A stretch of 64,000 nt of DNA from Microcebus murinus (taxonomy: Eukaryota > Chordata > Mammalia > Primates > Cheirogaleidae): contig NC_134108.1 of assembly GCF_040939455.1 (NCBI RefSeq), forward strand, positions 50,219,501-50,283,500, read 5' to 3'. Made by a program: the position numbers and the translations under genes. Every line of letters begins with the position of its first letter. Position 1 is the first letter of the stretch. Under the pieces are notes generated by a model, which saw nothing but the letters and a program-made list of their open reading frames with translations, was not told the origin of the DNA and made no database searches. This document shows, in pieces, positions 1 to 13,065 of the stretch.

Positions 1-1079
1 GCTGGAGACAGAGACCTACATGTTGATAGTGGGGAAGCAACAGCAGCCAACGAGCCTGCTGGCAGAATCCAACCTGGGCTCCTTTTCAACCACATTTTAA
101 AGCTGTAGATTTAAAATGGTCTTCTCTGGGCCAGACTGTGAACCTTTCCAGATTTCTGTTGAATCAGAGGCTGTGAAAATCAAGGGCAAATATTTATCTA
201 AAGATGTCACAACTTTGAATTTCAATAAGAATTTATCTGCTAATCTCTGATGGAAATCTAGAACAGCTGTTGCTCTATTGTGTATTTAATTCCCAAAAGA
301 TAAATTTGAGAATCAACATTTTTCTTTCACCAACTCTCAGTATGCTTTCTTTTAGTTTATTGATGCCTTTTCAAGTTCACATCAAATATTATAAATGACA
401 GGAATGGTGGCTTGTTATGAAAGTTCTTTAAAGCCTGCCAAAAAATAGTATAGACCTTTATTAGCAAGCGTGACAATGCTGAGCATGTCCATGCCAGCAA
501 AAGTTGAGTGAGGGTGTAAAGACTGAGATACTGCATTTTTAGGGAGAAAAAAAGAAAATACAAGTTGAATCAGACTGATGAAACTTCCAAATTGAAGGAA
601 TGTGTAGGTATAGACAGAATTGATGACAGTCTCTATTGTCTATTAATAGAAAACCTAAGACCCCAGCTTCTAAGAACACCCAGAACAATTACTTATTATT
701 TCTATTTTACAGATGAAGGTTTTCAGAGAGGAGGACACTAGGTGATTTTGATAAAGTCCATCCATGAAAGGAGTGAGTGACATACTGGTATTAGGCCTTT
801 CCATCACTATGGCTGACTTGCAAAGCCTTGAATTACTCTGTCTTTTAGAAAAAAGAACTTGGATTCACTTGATGTGGAAATCATTAGAGGAAAGAAGTTC
901 TTGGAGAACTGATTATAATTAAACTTTTTTTTTTTTCTGTTACATTTTCAGGCTAAGCAAACACTGCTGGAAAGGGAGGAGGATGATCTTGGTACCCTAG
1001 GCTTAGGATGCCAGAAAAGTACAGAAATCTGACTGCTGATAATGGCATGAACTCTGATTAGGAATCACAATTCTTCACA
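1..1079. other. Intergenic, no recognised feature
   Basis: Unique AT-rich DNA. The segment around 700-790 has faint MIR-like text (cagatgaaggt, gtgattttgataaa) but is too decayed to call. Confidence 0.5.
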
Positions 1080-1640
1080 TCTCTTTCATATTTTCTATCT
1101 CATTGTTTCTGGACTGTCTTCCGGCAAATGTCTTTGACTATTTTCCAGTTCACTAATTCTCTCTTCTGCTGGGTCTATACAGCTGTTTAACCTCACTCCA
1201 TCCCCATTATCTACATTTTAAAAAAATGAATGTATTTTTCATTTTCTGAAGTACTGTTTGGTTCCATTTCAGATCTGTTTGCATGTTCCTTACAGTCTCT
1301 TGTTCCTTGCTAATATTTTCAAGCTCCTGCCTTATCTCATTAAACATATAACACCTGTAACTAATAATGTTGTTATAATATTTGATGTCCTTGAGGGACT
1401 GCTTTTCTTGCCTACTGCTTGGTCCTTCTAGTGCATTTCATGGACCATGCTTCTGCCTAGGTTTTATGGCTTTTTTCTTCTGTATCATTTGTCTTGGCAT
1501 TTTATGGGGGGGGTCGGTTCTTAGAGGTCAAGGTTGAAGATGAACTTGTGTGGAGATTTACATTTGCTCTTTCTAGTCAAGTCAACCCGGTTGTACTACT
1601 AATTTGGGATCCATTTATATTAAAATGCTTTACTATTAGA
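1080..1640 (-). mobile_element. Probable ancient interspersed repeat, LINE-like
   Basis: The phrases 'cactaattctctcttctgctggg', 'ctgtttaacc', 'tttggttccatttc' and 'ttccttgctaatattttcaagctcctg' resemble a widespread old mammalian repeat, probably an L1M section in antisense. I am unsure of the family. Confidence 0.4.
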
Positions 1641-2154
1641 ATTAAAATTTTTTCAGACCATATAGCAGTGTGAATCCAAATAGAAAACCTGTGTGAGACC
1701 TAGTTGTAGTTCTAAATTCTTAGGGGAGATTTTTTCGCTGTCCTTCTAGCATCAACATCAAGGTAGACAAATGTCCTTATGATGGCACCTCTATTCCTGG
1801 CATGGTTTATTTATTTATTTATAGTTACATTTACTCTGAGGATATAGCCCTTTGTGTTTTCAGCTTTATGCAAGGATCCTCCTAACAGGTTGCCCATCTG
1901 GGTGATCCCTAAGCATTATCTCAGAATTGAGATTCAGAGTCTCCAGAGTATGACAGAAGGTTTCAGAGTGTAAGAAGGCTTTGGAAATTGTTGACCTATC
2001 AGGGTTCCTGATTGTTTTTCCTATTTATTTTGGGGGATCTGAAAATCCCTCCCTTTTTTTGCAATCTTAGTGATGCATTTAAAAAGGTGATGTTTTTAAA
2101 ATATTTTATCCAGCATTTTAGTTATTTCAGTTGAGATTGTCATTTAGGGTATCT

Positions 2155-2300
2155 GTATTAGTCGGGATTCTCCAAAGAAACAGAACCTATAGAATATATA
2201 GGATAAATAGGATACACATATATATGTGTGTGTGGGATATATATACACACATATAATATCTCCTATTTATCATATCTATGTGTGTTCGTGCATGTGTGTA

Positions 2301-2345
<45 letters not shown>

Positions 2346-2742
2346 AAAGAGAGAGAGAAAGAGACAGACAGAGACAGAGGTTTATTTTAAGGAAGTAGCC
2401 AGTGAGATTGTGGGGGCTGGCAAGTCCAAAATTTGTAGGGCAAGCCAGGCTAGAAATTTCACTGAAAGTTAATATTGCAGTCTTGAGTCTGAAGGTAGTC
2501 TAGGGACAGAATGAATTCCTCTTCTAGGGATCACAATCTTTTGAGGCCTTCAACTGAGTGGATGAGACTCGCTCACATTGTGGAGGGTAATCTGATTTAC
2601 TCAAAATATACTTTAAATGTTAACCACATCTAAAAAATACCTTCACAGCAACCACTGTGAATACCCAAGATGGGTATTTGGCCAAACAACTGGGCACCAT
2701 AACCTAGCCAAGTTGACACATAAAATTAATCACCACAGTGTC
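2155..2742 (-). mobile_element. MLT2-type LTR of ERVL, with expanded TG microsatellite
   Basis: It reads as an ERVL LTR on the - strand: 'gggattctccaaagaaacagaacc' at one end and 'aagttgacacataaaattaatcaccaca' at the other. The segment that is normally a short TATA-like run has grown into (TA)n/(TG)n, about 2,216-2,344. It is an old solitary LTR with no coding content. Confidence 0.75.
2278..2344. repeat. (TG)n microsatellite
   Basis: An interrupted TG/TA dinucleotide tract inside the ERVL LTR, continuing into GA-rich sequence at 2,348-2,375. The short open frame across it is repeat noise. Confidence 0.9.
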
Positions 2743-2986
2743 TTATCCACTGGAGTGCTGGAAACAGAAGGCAGAGCTATAATTTCTTATGATAAAATGA
2801 CAGCATGGTCAAGAGGCACAATAATGTCACGCTTAGAGACTTCAATAAAAAGAGACCCAGTGAGACATGGAGCTTCCTCTTAGGACACTGACAGACTGTT
2901 CTGTCTGCATAGTCTAGTGCTCTCTACAGGTCATGTCAAGTGTGGTCTCCTGCACAAAATTACAGGAAAAGGATGGTACTACACTT

Positions 2987-3148
2987 TTTTTTAAATTTCA
3001 GCATAATATGGGGGTACAAATGTTAAGGTTATATACATTGCTCTTGCCTTCTCTCCCCCCCTCGAGTCAAAGCTTCAAGCGTGTCCATCCCCCTGACAAT
3101 GCACATCGCACTTATAATGGAGGGGATGGGTATATATATACATTATAA
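2987..3148 (-). mobile_element. 5'-truncated young L1, 3' UTR only
   Basis: About 160 bp matching the 3' UTR of the full-length L1 at 51.2 kb, with the poly(T) at the left. A 12-bp duplication, GGTACTACACTT, flanks it at 2,975-2,986 and 3,149-3,160. Confidence 0.88.
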
Positions 3149-3160
3149 GGTACTACACTT

Positions 3161-6100
3161 AATTGCCTTAAGTTCTAGGCTATAATAATGCAAGCTATCC
3201 TGGAAAGCTGTGCTAGTTACTCAAACTTGGCAAAAATCTCCTAAGCATCTTATACTAAAAACATGCAGAGAGCTTGACTGCCAAGAGTGGCTACTACATG
3301 GCACAGGGATCAGAATAATGGTCACCCTCGTGTTAGAATCTAAAAGGTGCTTTCAGGTGATTGAAAAGATTTCTTTAAAAAAAAAGATATTCATGATTTC
3401 TTAGAAGTCTAGAAACAGATGGTGATAGAAATACAAATATCTAGAAGTTACCTAGCCATCATTGATATTTTCCGAACAGTGACTAGCAATAGGCTTGCTT
3501 GTAATGCTTGTCGGGTCTGGAAAAGTTTTTTATTCTATTTGAAGATTCAGGGAATGCCTCTGGGGGAGAAGGTCAAGGGGAAAGGAAGCAAGAGAATCTT
3601 GTAGCCTGCTTCTTCCTCTTTCTTGAGTTCCTTCCCTCTTTTTTTCCTCCCTGACATGAAAAATTGAGCCATGCCTCAGCATAAAACCTTGTTGCCCTAA
3701 AGCAGAACAGTGAAAGTCTAAAAAACAAATTTCAAATTATATACACAGTCAAGGGACTGGAAGAAAATATGAGTAGTGGTTATCTGGGTGGTGTAATCAC
3801 CAATGATTTTCTTCTGTATTTTTTCAATTTTTCTACAATAATAAAATAACTTTTAAAGGAATTTAAATTCACTTTACAGAGCAAGAACCTAAAATATCTT
3901 GAGGAATTTTTATTTTAAACACAAATGGGGTTTTCCTATGCACAGTATATAAAACAAAGCTTTTATACTCTATCAAATAATATCCAAATAAGATATTCCA
4001 GTTTCAAAAGCTTGCTTCATGCCACCAAAACTAAAACTTACCAAATAGTAACGCATTAAGATTGTTTCACATGCTTGTGGAAATGTTCACTATTTTAGAT
4101 CAATTTCTCCAGAATTTATGAATTTTACATTTATATTTTTGCTAAAAGGAAAATATTTTTCCAGCTTCCAATTTAAGATGGCATTTTGCTTGTCAAATAT
4201 ATAGCTTAAAAAACTGCAGTCTTTTTTCAAATCTCTATCATCTATATATAGGTTAGCTGTAGTTAGAACTTTTAAAATTCCAAATCAGAAAGCAAGTTTA
4301 CCTATAAAAGCTATGATTCTTTGAACTACATAATCATAGAAAGACCAGAAAGATTAGTTTGGGGGCAGAGAGGCTAGTGGTGGTTTCTTCTGGGGATAAT
4401 TACATAGATAGGAAATTTGTTAATCTGTGAATGTAAATACATTCATAAGTTTCTCTGCAGAGGGTAACTACTGACTGGACTAGAGAGAAATTAGTATTAG
4501 TGGTAAGACCTCCTAGGACTTGACTGGCTTTTCTTGTAAAGAAAAAAAGAATACTAAATGGTTATGTAATAAAAAAAAAAAAGGTTCTGCGCTGGCATTC
4601 CATTGTTCTCTGGAGGGTTATCGGGATGGTGCTCAGTGACCTCTCTAATGTCACAGAGAGCAATGGCATCTGGATTAGCAGAGAAATTAACATGCAGAAG
4701 AGACTTCAAAGTCCCTACACACATCCAGAAAATTCTTTAATGTGTATGTGTACATAAATCGTGAGTATACTGAATTAAACTCTATAAAATATCTCTTGAT
4801 AGATATATGGCTTCCTTGTTTCATGGGTGGATGTACAGAAGAAGAGATGCTGGACCACCTGTAGTTTTCTTAATGTAAAACTGACCTTTTGTCCCGCAGA
4901 GCAGTTAGAATTTCAGAATCAAGAATTTTTCACTTTGGTGAGAAACATTAAATATGCATAACTGATGTGATAATGAGGAGATAAGAGAAATAAAATGGAG
5001 ATGCAAAGTGGGAGGAAGAAAGGGAGAAAAGAAGAGAGAAATGAAAAAGGGTACAGGACTAAGGAAAAGAAAATGTGAATTAAAAGAGGGGATTAAATTG
5101 GGGGGAATGGGGAAGACTACATCTCCACAGGGCACTTCTCCCCGTGAACTTTTAAAGTAGAGGACCCAACCCATAAACAAGATGTAACCTTTCAGTAGAG
5201 AAAACATCCAGCTTTCTTAGTTGTTAGGTTTCTTCACACTGAGAGGAAATCTTTCCCTTTTGGGGTGGGTCCTATTGATGCTGAGAACAAAGAAAAAGAA
5301 ATTGCTACTAGGGGTGATATGCAATGGTCAGGTTGCCATCCACCCTTTCTGGCCCAGTTTGGGGATATCTCTCCCCGTTGATGCCTGGGATTGGAAGACT
5401 TTCTTATTTCTACCCTGCCCTCTGTTCTGTTTTTGTGCAGTTGGGGATAGCTATGATGTGAATAAATAGAATTGATTCTAACAGAGACTTTCTAACCTCT
5501 CCAGCAAATCACTTACTCATCTCTCCCTGCCCCCTTTCCCAGGCCATTGTATTTTTCTCACAAGAGCAAGCAGGAAGACTAATTGAAGCATATTGATCTA
5601 ATGGAAACTTGTGACCCTATAAATGATCATAACCTGCATTGAAACCTGGAAGAATACACTTAAAAGTTTTACAGTTTCACCCCTCTATGCTTGTACCTTC
5701 TCATAATACTTGATGACATGGCTAGTGGGAGGTGTTTTGGTGCAGCTGCTTCTTGTCCAGTGTTTGTCCACGTGTTATATGACGGAGGGGCTTCATGTGT
5801 TGTAGCAGCAGGAAAAAAAAGAAAGAAACCCAGATTGTCCTGAGCTTCTCTTTTTAAATCCCATTACCTCAGCTTTTCTCTGTGTGAGATGGGAGACCAA
5901 GGTTTAGCCTCTAGAACACCCCCTACCTACCCCAAACAATTGTTGACTCAATTTGTATCCTGCCAGTATGTGTTAAACTTCATGCAAGGTGAAAAGTATT
6001 GTACTCAAATGGGGTGCATTTTATAAGTTGATAAGTGGGGAAGGCAGGGGGTGGGGCCAGGGAATGAGGGAGATTACTTGTGAAAAAGTGAAAAACCTTG

Positions 6101-6584
6101 TAAGTAACTCAGGCTGAAAGCTGACCAGTTAACAAAAAGGCCTTTGATATTTAAACTTAATGGAGTAACTGAGAAAAAAAGAATAGTAGAAATTTTGAAA
6201 AATAATATTTCAGGTTAAATCATTGACAGGAATTCAAATCTATGATATTTTAGATTTTTCACTTACTCATAGACTTATGAAATCTTATGATTATTGAATC
6301 TGAAGTTCCAATTTTTTTGTGTCAGAATCTGAAAGTCGCTAATTCCTTTTTCTTCAATTTTGTAATAAGAACAAATATATATTTTAAAAATAATCACTCG
6401 AGATTTGCTTGTGCCAGCTAGTAGGAGAATTCTTTTTTTTCTTTTTTCCTCCCTTATGTGTTATTTGCTACAACTTGAGGTTAATGAAGGAAATTCCTCT
6501 CTCTTGTGATGAGTGGACATAAGGTCCAAAATATGGTAATAATAATAATTACAAAATAAAACAACAATGAATACCCCTTATTGA
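3161..6584. other. Unique AT-rich intergenic DNA
   Basis: No exon, LTR or SINE was recognised in this 3.4-kb stretch. Short open frames (for example near 4,905-5,207 and 5,221-5,469) show no protein similarity known to me and no splice context. Homopurine/A-rich patches occur at 4,570 and 5,020. Confidence 0.5.
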
Positions 6585-6705
6585 CTCTTACTATGTGCCA
6601 GGATCTAAGTTTTAGCTTCATTGTCCCACTTAATCCTCACATCCCTCCTATAAGGTAGTTACTGCTTTAACCCCATCTTACAGATAAGTAAACTGAGGCT
6701 GATTT
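6585..6705 (+). mobile_element. MIR SINE
   Basis: The conserved MIR core is clear: 'actatgtgccaggatctaag', 'taatcctcacatccctcctataaggtag' and 'cttacagataagtaaactgagg'. Confidence 0.85.
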
Positions 6706-7074
6706 TAGAGGCCAAACACAAAAGGGCTCATTAAGAAGATGCACCAAGATCCATTCATTTACTTATTCTATAATATTAGTAATAATATTATTACTATAAT
6801 AATAGTAATATGTATAGTCTGTCTGGACACTTAGCTAGCCCTGAGAGATAGAGGTGGCCACTGTCCTCATGAAGCTTATAGTTTACTAGGGGATAGAATC
6901 TTCACCGATTTTTGCTTAAATGACTGCAAAAAAAATATGTTAAATAATTAGAGAAAAACATAATCTTTCTTTTAACAAACTGGACACACTTAGTTTTGAA
7001 GGTTGATTCTTAGTTATATGGCAATTAGGGATCTTTTAAAACAATTATAAGAAGCATTCATTTTCTTAATTTTT

Positions 7075-7830
7075 CATAACAGCTTTATTGAGATATAATT
7101 CACATATCATAGAGTTCACCCTTTTAAAGTGTAAAGTTCAGTAGTCTTTAGTATACTTGGAGTTGTACATCCATTACCACTCTCAAATCACAGGACATTT
7201 TCATCACCACAAAGCAGAAACTCCATACTCATTAGCAGACACTTCCCAATTCTCCCCAGCTCCTGACAACTGCTAGTAATTTACTGTCTCTATGGATTTG
7301 CCTATTTTGGACATTTCATATAAATGAAATCATACACTATAGCCTTTTGTGTCTGGCTTCTTTCAGTTAACATAATGTTTCAAAGTTCATTTTGGTGTAA
7401 CATATCAATACTTCATTTCTTTTTATTGCCAAATAATATTCTATTTTATGGATATGCCACATTTTATTTGTCTATTAGTTGATAGATATTTAGGTTGTTT
7501 CTACTTTTGGGCAGAAATTTGAAAAATGCTGATATGAACATTCATGTATAAGTTTTGACGTGGATGTGTGTTTTCAGTTCTTTTCTTGGGTATGTATCAG
7601 AGTAGAATTACTGAGTCATAGGGTAACTCTATGTTTAACTTTTTGAGAAACTACCACACTGTTTTTCAAAGTGGGCCCATGATTTTACATTTCCACCAAT
7701 GTATGAGGGTCTAATTTCTCTACATCATTACCAACTCTTATTGTCCATCTTATTTATTATAGCCATTCTAATGGATGTAAAGTAGTATCTCATTGTGGTT
7801 TTTATTTGCATTTCCCTAATGAGAAATTTA
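7075..7830 (-). mobile_element. L1M 3' fragment
   Basis: Classic old-L1 3' sequence in antisense ('agctttattgagatataattcacatatcat', 'tggatatgccacattttatttgtc', 'tttttatttgcatttccctaat'). It is heavily diverged and non-coding. Confidence 0.9.
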
Positions 7831-7848
7831 TTTTCTTTTCTTCTTTTT

Positions 7849-7969
7849 CATAGAGACAGTATCTTGCTATGTTGCTCAGGCTGGTCTTAAACTCCTGGCC
7901 TCAAGCAGTTTTCCTGTCTTGGCCTCCCAAAGTGCTGGGATTACAGGCATGAGCCACTGTACCTGGCTA
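7849..7969 (-). mobile_element. Alu right-arm fragment
   Basis: A single antisense arm (from 'gagacagtatcttgctatg' to 'gagccactgtacctggc'), old and without the strepsirrhine linker. It lies directly against the L1M fragment. Confidence 0.85.
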
Positions 7970-8049
7970 TTGTCATGATTTATTAGTAAAATAATCTTGA
8001 CCAGAGGAGAACAATAGAATCACTTAAGGAGCAGCTTTTACAAGATAGC

Positions 8050-8195
8050 AACCCAGGCTTACCAGCAATTTAGGAGGCTGAGGTATGAGGATTTTTTGAC
8101 ACCAAAAGTTCAAGGTTACAGTGAGCTGTGATTGCACCACTGCACTCCAGCTAGGGTGACACAGTGAGACTCTGTCTCCAAAAAGAAAATAAAAG
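8050..8195 (+). mobile_element. Alu fragment, one arm
   Basis: One decayed arm ('ggaggctgaggtatgagg', 'cactgcactccagctagggtgaca') ending in an A-rich tail. Confidence 0.85.
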
Positions 8196-8588
8196 GGGAA
8201 AAAATGGTGAAAATATTTGTCAGGAAGATTTATTGATATTTGAAATGGAAATTCAAATATTTATTATTATTATTTCATATAGCAAGAAGTCCAAGTTCAG
8301 TGGATTATAGAATTGTTTAATACAATGGCTCAGTACTATCTTCGAGATCCAACTTCTTTCCTTTCTTCTGCTGTATCACATGCCCATTTTGTCTGTACAC
8401 TTACACTTACTGCTTTTGCAGTAGTAAATAAGATGGCTGCTGGAATTCTGGCAGTCCATGTGGACCTGAAAATGTCCAGTGGAAGAGAGACCTTTCCCAG
8501 AGGTCTCTGGCTGTCATTTGTTGCATCTCATTGGCCTAGTACTGTATCATATGCTTATTAAATCACAGGTAAAAGAAATAGGAATTCT

Positions 8589-8915
<327 letters not shown>

Positions 8916-8924
8916 TAGGAATTC

Positions 8925-10049
8925 CATATACATGATTTAGTTGAAGTGACATTTGCTACCTTCCTAAGTGTGAACTAAATGGGAGTTCTAATAACAGGGA
9001 AGAAGAGGAAAATGGATGTTGAATAGGCAACTAACAGTGTTTCTGCTACAGGCTGTAATATCATGAAAATAAAAAAATATTAGCTTGAATCTTAAAATTG
9101 CTGCTGTTGAACCACTAACATAACATTAATGCCATATGTTCAACCTAATAACTTCCAATGCCATTTAGACAGACAGACTGGGCTGAGGGGTGTGGAGAGA
9201 ATAATATTGGCCCTAGATTTTAGTTCAATCACTTAGTATAGCTCATGAAGTGTGATTCACTTACATTGATTGATACAAGTAAATCAGACTCCTGCGAGCA
9301 AGAAGAATTCACATAATACAAGATCTTATTTAATTTCTTTATCTCTTTCTTGGCACATCTCATATGTTAGGAAATATTTCCACCATTCCAAGGCCCAAAG
9401 CATTTGTCCTGATGCACATGCTGATGAAGCCTGTGAATGTTTTATTTATACAAACTTAACAGTTTGTTGAAATTTAATTTTGAACAATTAAATCACAGAA
9501 TGCATTATTCTGTTTTTATTAAAAAACATTTCGAGATTTAAAAGTGAGAGTGACTGTATACATTCCATTTTTGGGGTCTTTTAATCTAGGTAGACTTTGA
9601 GAAGTCTAAAAGAAGCTATTTAGTATATGGAAATGAACAGGACACTTTTAAGACTGCCCTTGAACTGTTCAGAGCAATGCACAGAGCACACTGGAAAATG
9701 GCAACCATTCTGTTTTTAAATTTTAAATGTATGTCATAATTTATTTTTCAAATAGGTAACATACAGGCTGAGTATCTCCAATCTATAAATCCCAAATCTG
9801 AAACTTTTTGAGCACCCACGTGATGCTCAAAGGAAATGCTCATTGGAACATTTCAGTTTTTGGATTTTTGGATTAGGGCTGCTCAGCCAATATTGACATA
9901 GTACAAAATTCAAAAGATACAAAAGTTATAGTGAAGTCTCCCTCCTGCAGCTATTCCTCAGCTACTCAGTTCTCTTCTCCAAAAACAACTATGACTGGAG
10001 GAAATCCCACCTTTCCCTACAAATGGTGGCATACTTTACATAATGTTCT
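8925..10049. other. Intergenic; one possible unclassified repeat
   Basis: Mostly unique AT-rich sequence. About 9,765-9,900 ('gctgagtatctccaatct', 'tgctcaaaggaaatgctcattgga') resembles a common mammalian interspersed repeat that I cannot name with confidence. Confidence 0.45.
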
Positions 10050-10450
10050 GCTCCTTTTTGTAGTTTGTTTGTTTACCTAACAGGCTGTTTTGGAGACCAT
10101 TTCAAATTGGTACATAATGAGCATACTCATCTATTTTTTATGGCGGCATAATAGTCCATTCTATGGATGTGCTATATTTCTTTAAGCAATCCCCTGTTGA
10201 TGGACATTTAGATTGTTTTTAACTTTTTACTATTGTGAACAATGCTGCAAAGAATAACCATATACATGTATCATTTTGTACATGTACAAGCATACCACTA
10301 GGGAAAATTCCTAGAGAGGAATTGCTGCATCAAAGCAAAATTACAAAAATTTGTAATTTTGATAGATAGATGATGCCAAATTGCCCTCCAGAGAGGTTGT
10401 AGCAATTTAAACTCCCACAGCAGTGCATGAGAGCACTTGTTTCCCCACAA
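10050..10450 (-). mobile_element. L1M fragment
   Basis: Old L1 3'-end text in antisense ('taatagtccattctatggatgtgc', 'gtgaacaatgctgcaaagaataacc', 'ttgccctccagagaggttg'). Confidence 0.8.
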
Positions 10451-10779
10451 GTGACAGCTTTCCAGAAAGAGATGCCATCAAGTTGCCCCTACCTTCAATC
10501 TGTGTATGTGAGCAGGACCCAAAAAGGATCTTGTTCCCATTTGGGAACAGAAAATGCTCGTGATATGGTATGAAGGTAACAAAAGGCAGGATATAATTTG
10601 AACTGTGTAAAAATGTGGGGATATATAGAAAAATGAATGGACAGGCATAATTAAAATATTGACAGTAAAGGTTTATACTTTTCTATACTTTTCTGGTTCT
10701 GTTTACAATGAGAAAACAATAACCAAATAGCTGTTGTCCTTGGGTTAGGAATCTCATTCCCTTGCATGATCTCTCAGAG

Positions 10780-11739
10780 GAATGCCCTTTTAGCAAAGCT
10801 CTCTTTTTAAGGAAGCGCTTATGGAGCGTGTACAGAGCGCTTCCATTTGGTGCCATTTGAGTCTGAGCACCTGCTCTTTCCTCAGCATTTCCTTTACATT
10901 CCTCTCAAAGATGCCGAGGAGCTGCAGTGGTGGCCACGACTCATCTGCATAGTTTGGCAAATTTACCAAAAATAAAATTCCAACTGGAATATGTCTTTAA
11001 AAAAAAAAACAAATTGCTTTGGTTTATCAATTTTACCAGTCACAGTGGGGTTTCATCTTGGTCTCTGGCATTTCCACTGTGGTTTGTTTTTCACTAAGAC
11101 CATTAAAAATATTTCTGAATCTCCAAAGACCCCTTTGTCCAGAAACAGTCCTGCTCATTTGCTGATAGTCTTGGGGTCCGTCAGGCAGTTCATAACTCAG
11201 CCTCGACAAGGCCAGGATATTGGAGCATTTCCGCAGCGAGGTGACTGGGGCATTGGAGCCCCTGGCCCCGTCTTGCACTCACTCAGCATAAAGGCTGATA
11301 GCTGTTGCAGTTGCAATTTTCTCTCTAAACCCAACTCCTTTTGTTGACTTGCAGAGGCTTACATTCCCCAAAAGGTAATTTGAAAGTGCTGCTGAATTTA
11401 GATGCATTTTGCTAATTTGTTTTTATTATGCATAGAAATATTGGTATAAAAGGTGTTTCAATTATTTTCTAAGGGAGGGACCTATGTATTCTCTGCGGCC
11501 ACAAAGCTTTTAAATGGAGTTATTTTTCTCGGCCTATAGTCGCTCTCCCTTTTAAGTACCCCAGCAGAAAAAGTAAGTTTACTGCTCCTCGCACAATGGG
11601 CCTCTTCACTTTTCAGGTTTGGGAGACCTGGGTGACCTACGAAAGTTAATTAGAAGGTTAACAAAGACGAGGACAGAGTCGAATCCATCGCCTCTCCTTC
11701 AGCCAAAGATGTCATCCATTAATTAGGGAAATCGTTAAG
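10780..11739. promoter_or_regulatory. Candidate conserved non-coding block next to CpG island
   Basis: This is a repeat-free kilobase of mixed composition. It has AT-rich cores typical of deeply conserved enhancers: 'tttgctaatttgtttttattatgcat' near 11,410, TTAATTAG near 11,648, and ATTAATTAGGG near 11,717. It passes into the CpG island at 11.8 kb. Open frames around 10,991-11,347 exist on both strands and look accidental. Conservation itself cannot be measured here. Confidence 0.45.
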
Positions 11740-11819
11740 GTGGCCTTTATAGAATGCATAGAAAATCTGTCGCTGTCGGTCGACAGTTTTGATCAGATTT
11801 TCCTCTCCCCAGTAATGCT

Positions 11820-12265
11820 ACCCTTAATGGCACGGAAAGCAGAGGGCCGGGGCGGGGAGCGGGCGAGAGCAGGGTGGAGAGGGTGTGTTTCAGCAACAGT
11901 ACAGTTAACCAGCCGCCGGTGGTGACGGCTTTGATTCTCAGGCTGCCGCGCATACTTGCTCCATGATGTAATCCGTATTGAACCTGGAGGCCGCGGCGCG
12001 GGAGGAGGCGGGTGAGGCCGCAGGAGGCCCGCGAGTTAATAGCGCCGGCTCCCGGGCAGGCCGCGCCCCGGTCTCCCGCCCGGCCGCCGCTCAGCCGCCG
12101 CAGGCCACTCGCCCGGGCTCCGTGTGGGGGCGGCCCTCCGCGCTGCCGCCGGCCGCCCCTCCCGGTGCCTTTGGGGAGGGCCTCTCCCCGTCTCGCTGGG
12201 TCTTCCCTGGCTTCTTCTGTCTCTCTCCTTTCCTCGTGATTCTCTGACACCAAACCAGCAGTTCA
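11820..12265. promoter_or_regulatory. CpG island, about 0.45 kb
   Basis: CpG dinucleotides are frequent (for example 'ccgcggcgcggg' and 'gcgccggctcccgggcagg') in an otherwise AT-rich setting. No recognised coding exon lies in it. Overlapping GC-rich open frames on both strands are low-complexity shadows. It may mark an unannotated promoter or a Polycomb-type regulatory island of the OSTM1-NR2E1 interval. Confidence 0.6.
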
Positions 12266-12527
12266 ACGAAGGGAAAGCTCCAGTCTGACTAGCTGTTTGC
12301 TAAGAGGAAGTCTGGATGTTTGTTGGTGGCTGCAGAGACACGACCTCTAGGCCATCCCGCCATCCCCCCCCTCGTCCCCCACCCTTTTTTTTTGTCCGCC
12401 TCTCATACTTGTTTGAACCCAGAGCTTCTGATTTAGGCAGTAAGTAAAGCCTGCAGGGTTTCAGTGTGGATATTATGTATTCTGAATATGGAATGCCTTT
12501 AGTTCTAATATGGATTTTAAAAATCCA

Positions 12528-12640
12528 TTTTAACCATTTTAAAGTGTGCAGTTAAGTGACAACAAGTACATTCATATTGTGCAACCACCACCACCCACTC
12601 ATCTGCAGAACTTTTTCATCTCCCCAGATGGCAACTTCTG
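12528..12640 (-). mobile_element. L1M 3'-end fragment
   Basis: Short antisense piece with 'aaccattttaaagtgtgcagtta' and 'attgtgcaaccaccaccaccc'. Confidence 0.75.
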
Positions 12641-12949
12641 CATGCATTGTGGAAGTTATTTTTAAAGCTACATTGCAGGGTTGATGCCATGGTTTTTTGA
12701 GTTATCAGTAAATTTTCTTTAAGGAATTAGTATCTTTTAATGAGTTGTAGTTTTTGCATAGTTCTCCTTCATGGCAAAAGCTGGGACAATATAACATAGC
12801 CTTCGTTTACCATGCAAAAATTTCCATGTACTTTTGTCCTTTCACCAGATTGATAATTATGTGGATACTGTACGAAACCTCACCTAGACAGTAAATGGCC
12901 ATTTTGGTTTGCCTTATTTCCCCCATGACAGAGTGGGTAAGAGTTGCTG

Positions 12950-13062
12950 TGTTCCCAGCTCCTTGGGAGGCTGAGGCAGAGGATCACAGGAGACGAAGAG
13001 TTCAAGGCCAACCTAAGCAACATAGCTTGATTCCATCTCTAAAAATAAAACAATGATGATTA
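12950..13062 (+). mobile_element. Alu fragment
   Basis: Old left-arm remnant ('cagctccttgggaggctgaggcagagg', 'caacatagcttgattccatctctaaaa'). Confidence 0.75.
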
Positions 13063-13065
13063 TAA

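Noticed and set aside
11747..12253. 168-codon minus-strand frame in the 12-kb CpG island
   Set aside because: Low-complexity Arg/Gly/Pro-rich translation with competing frames on the other strand. No homology recognised.
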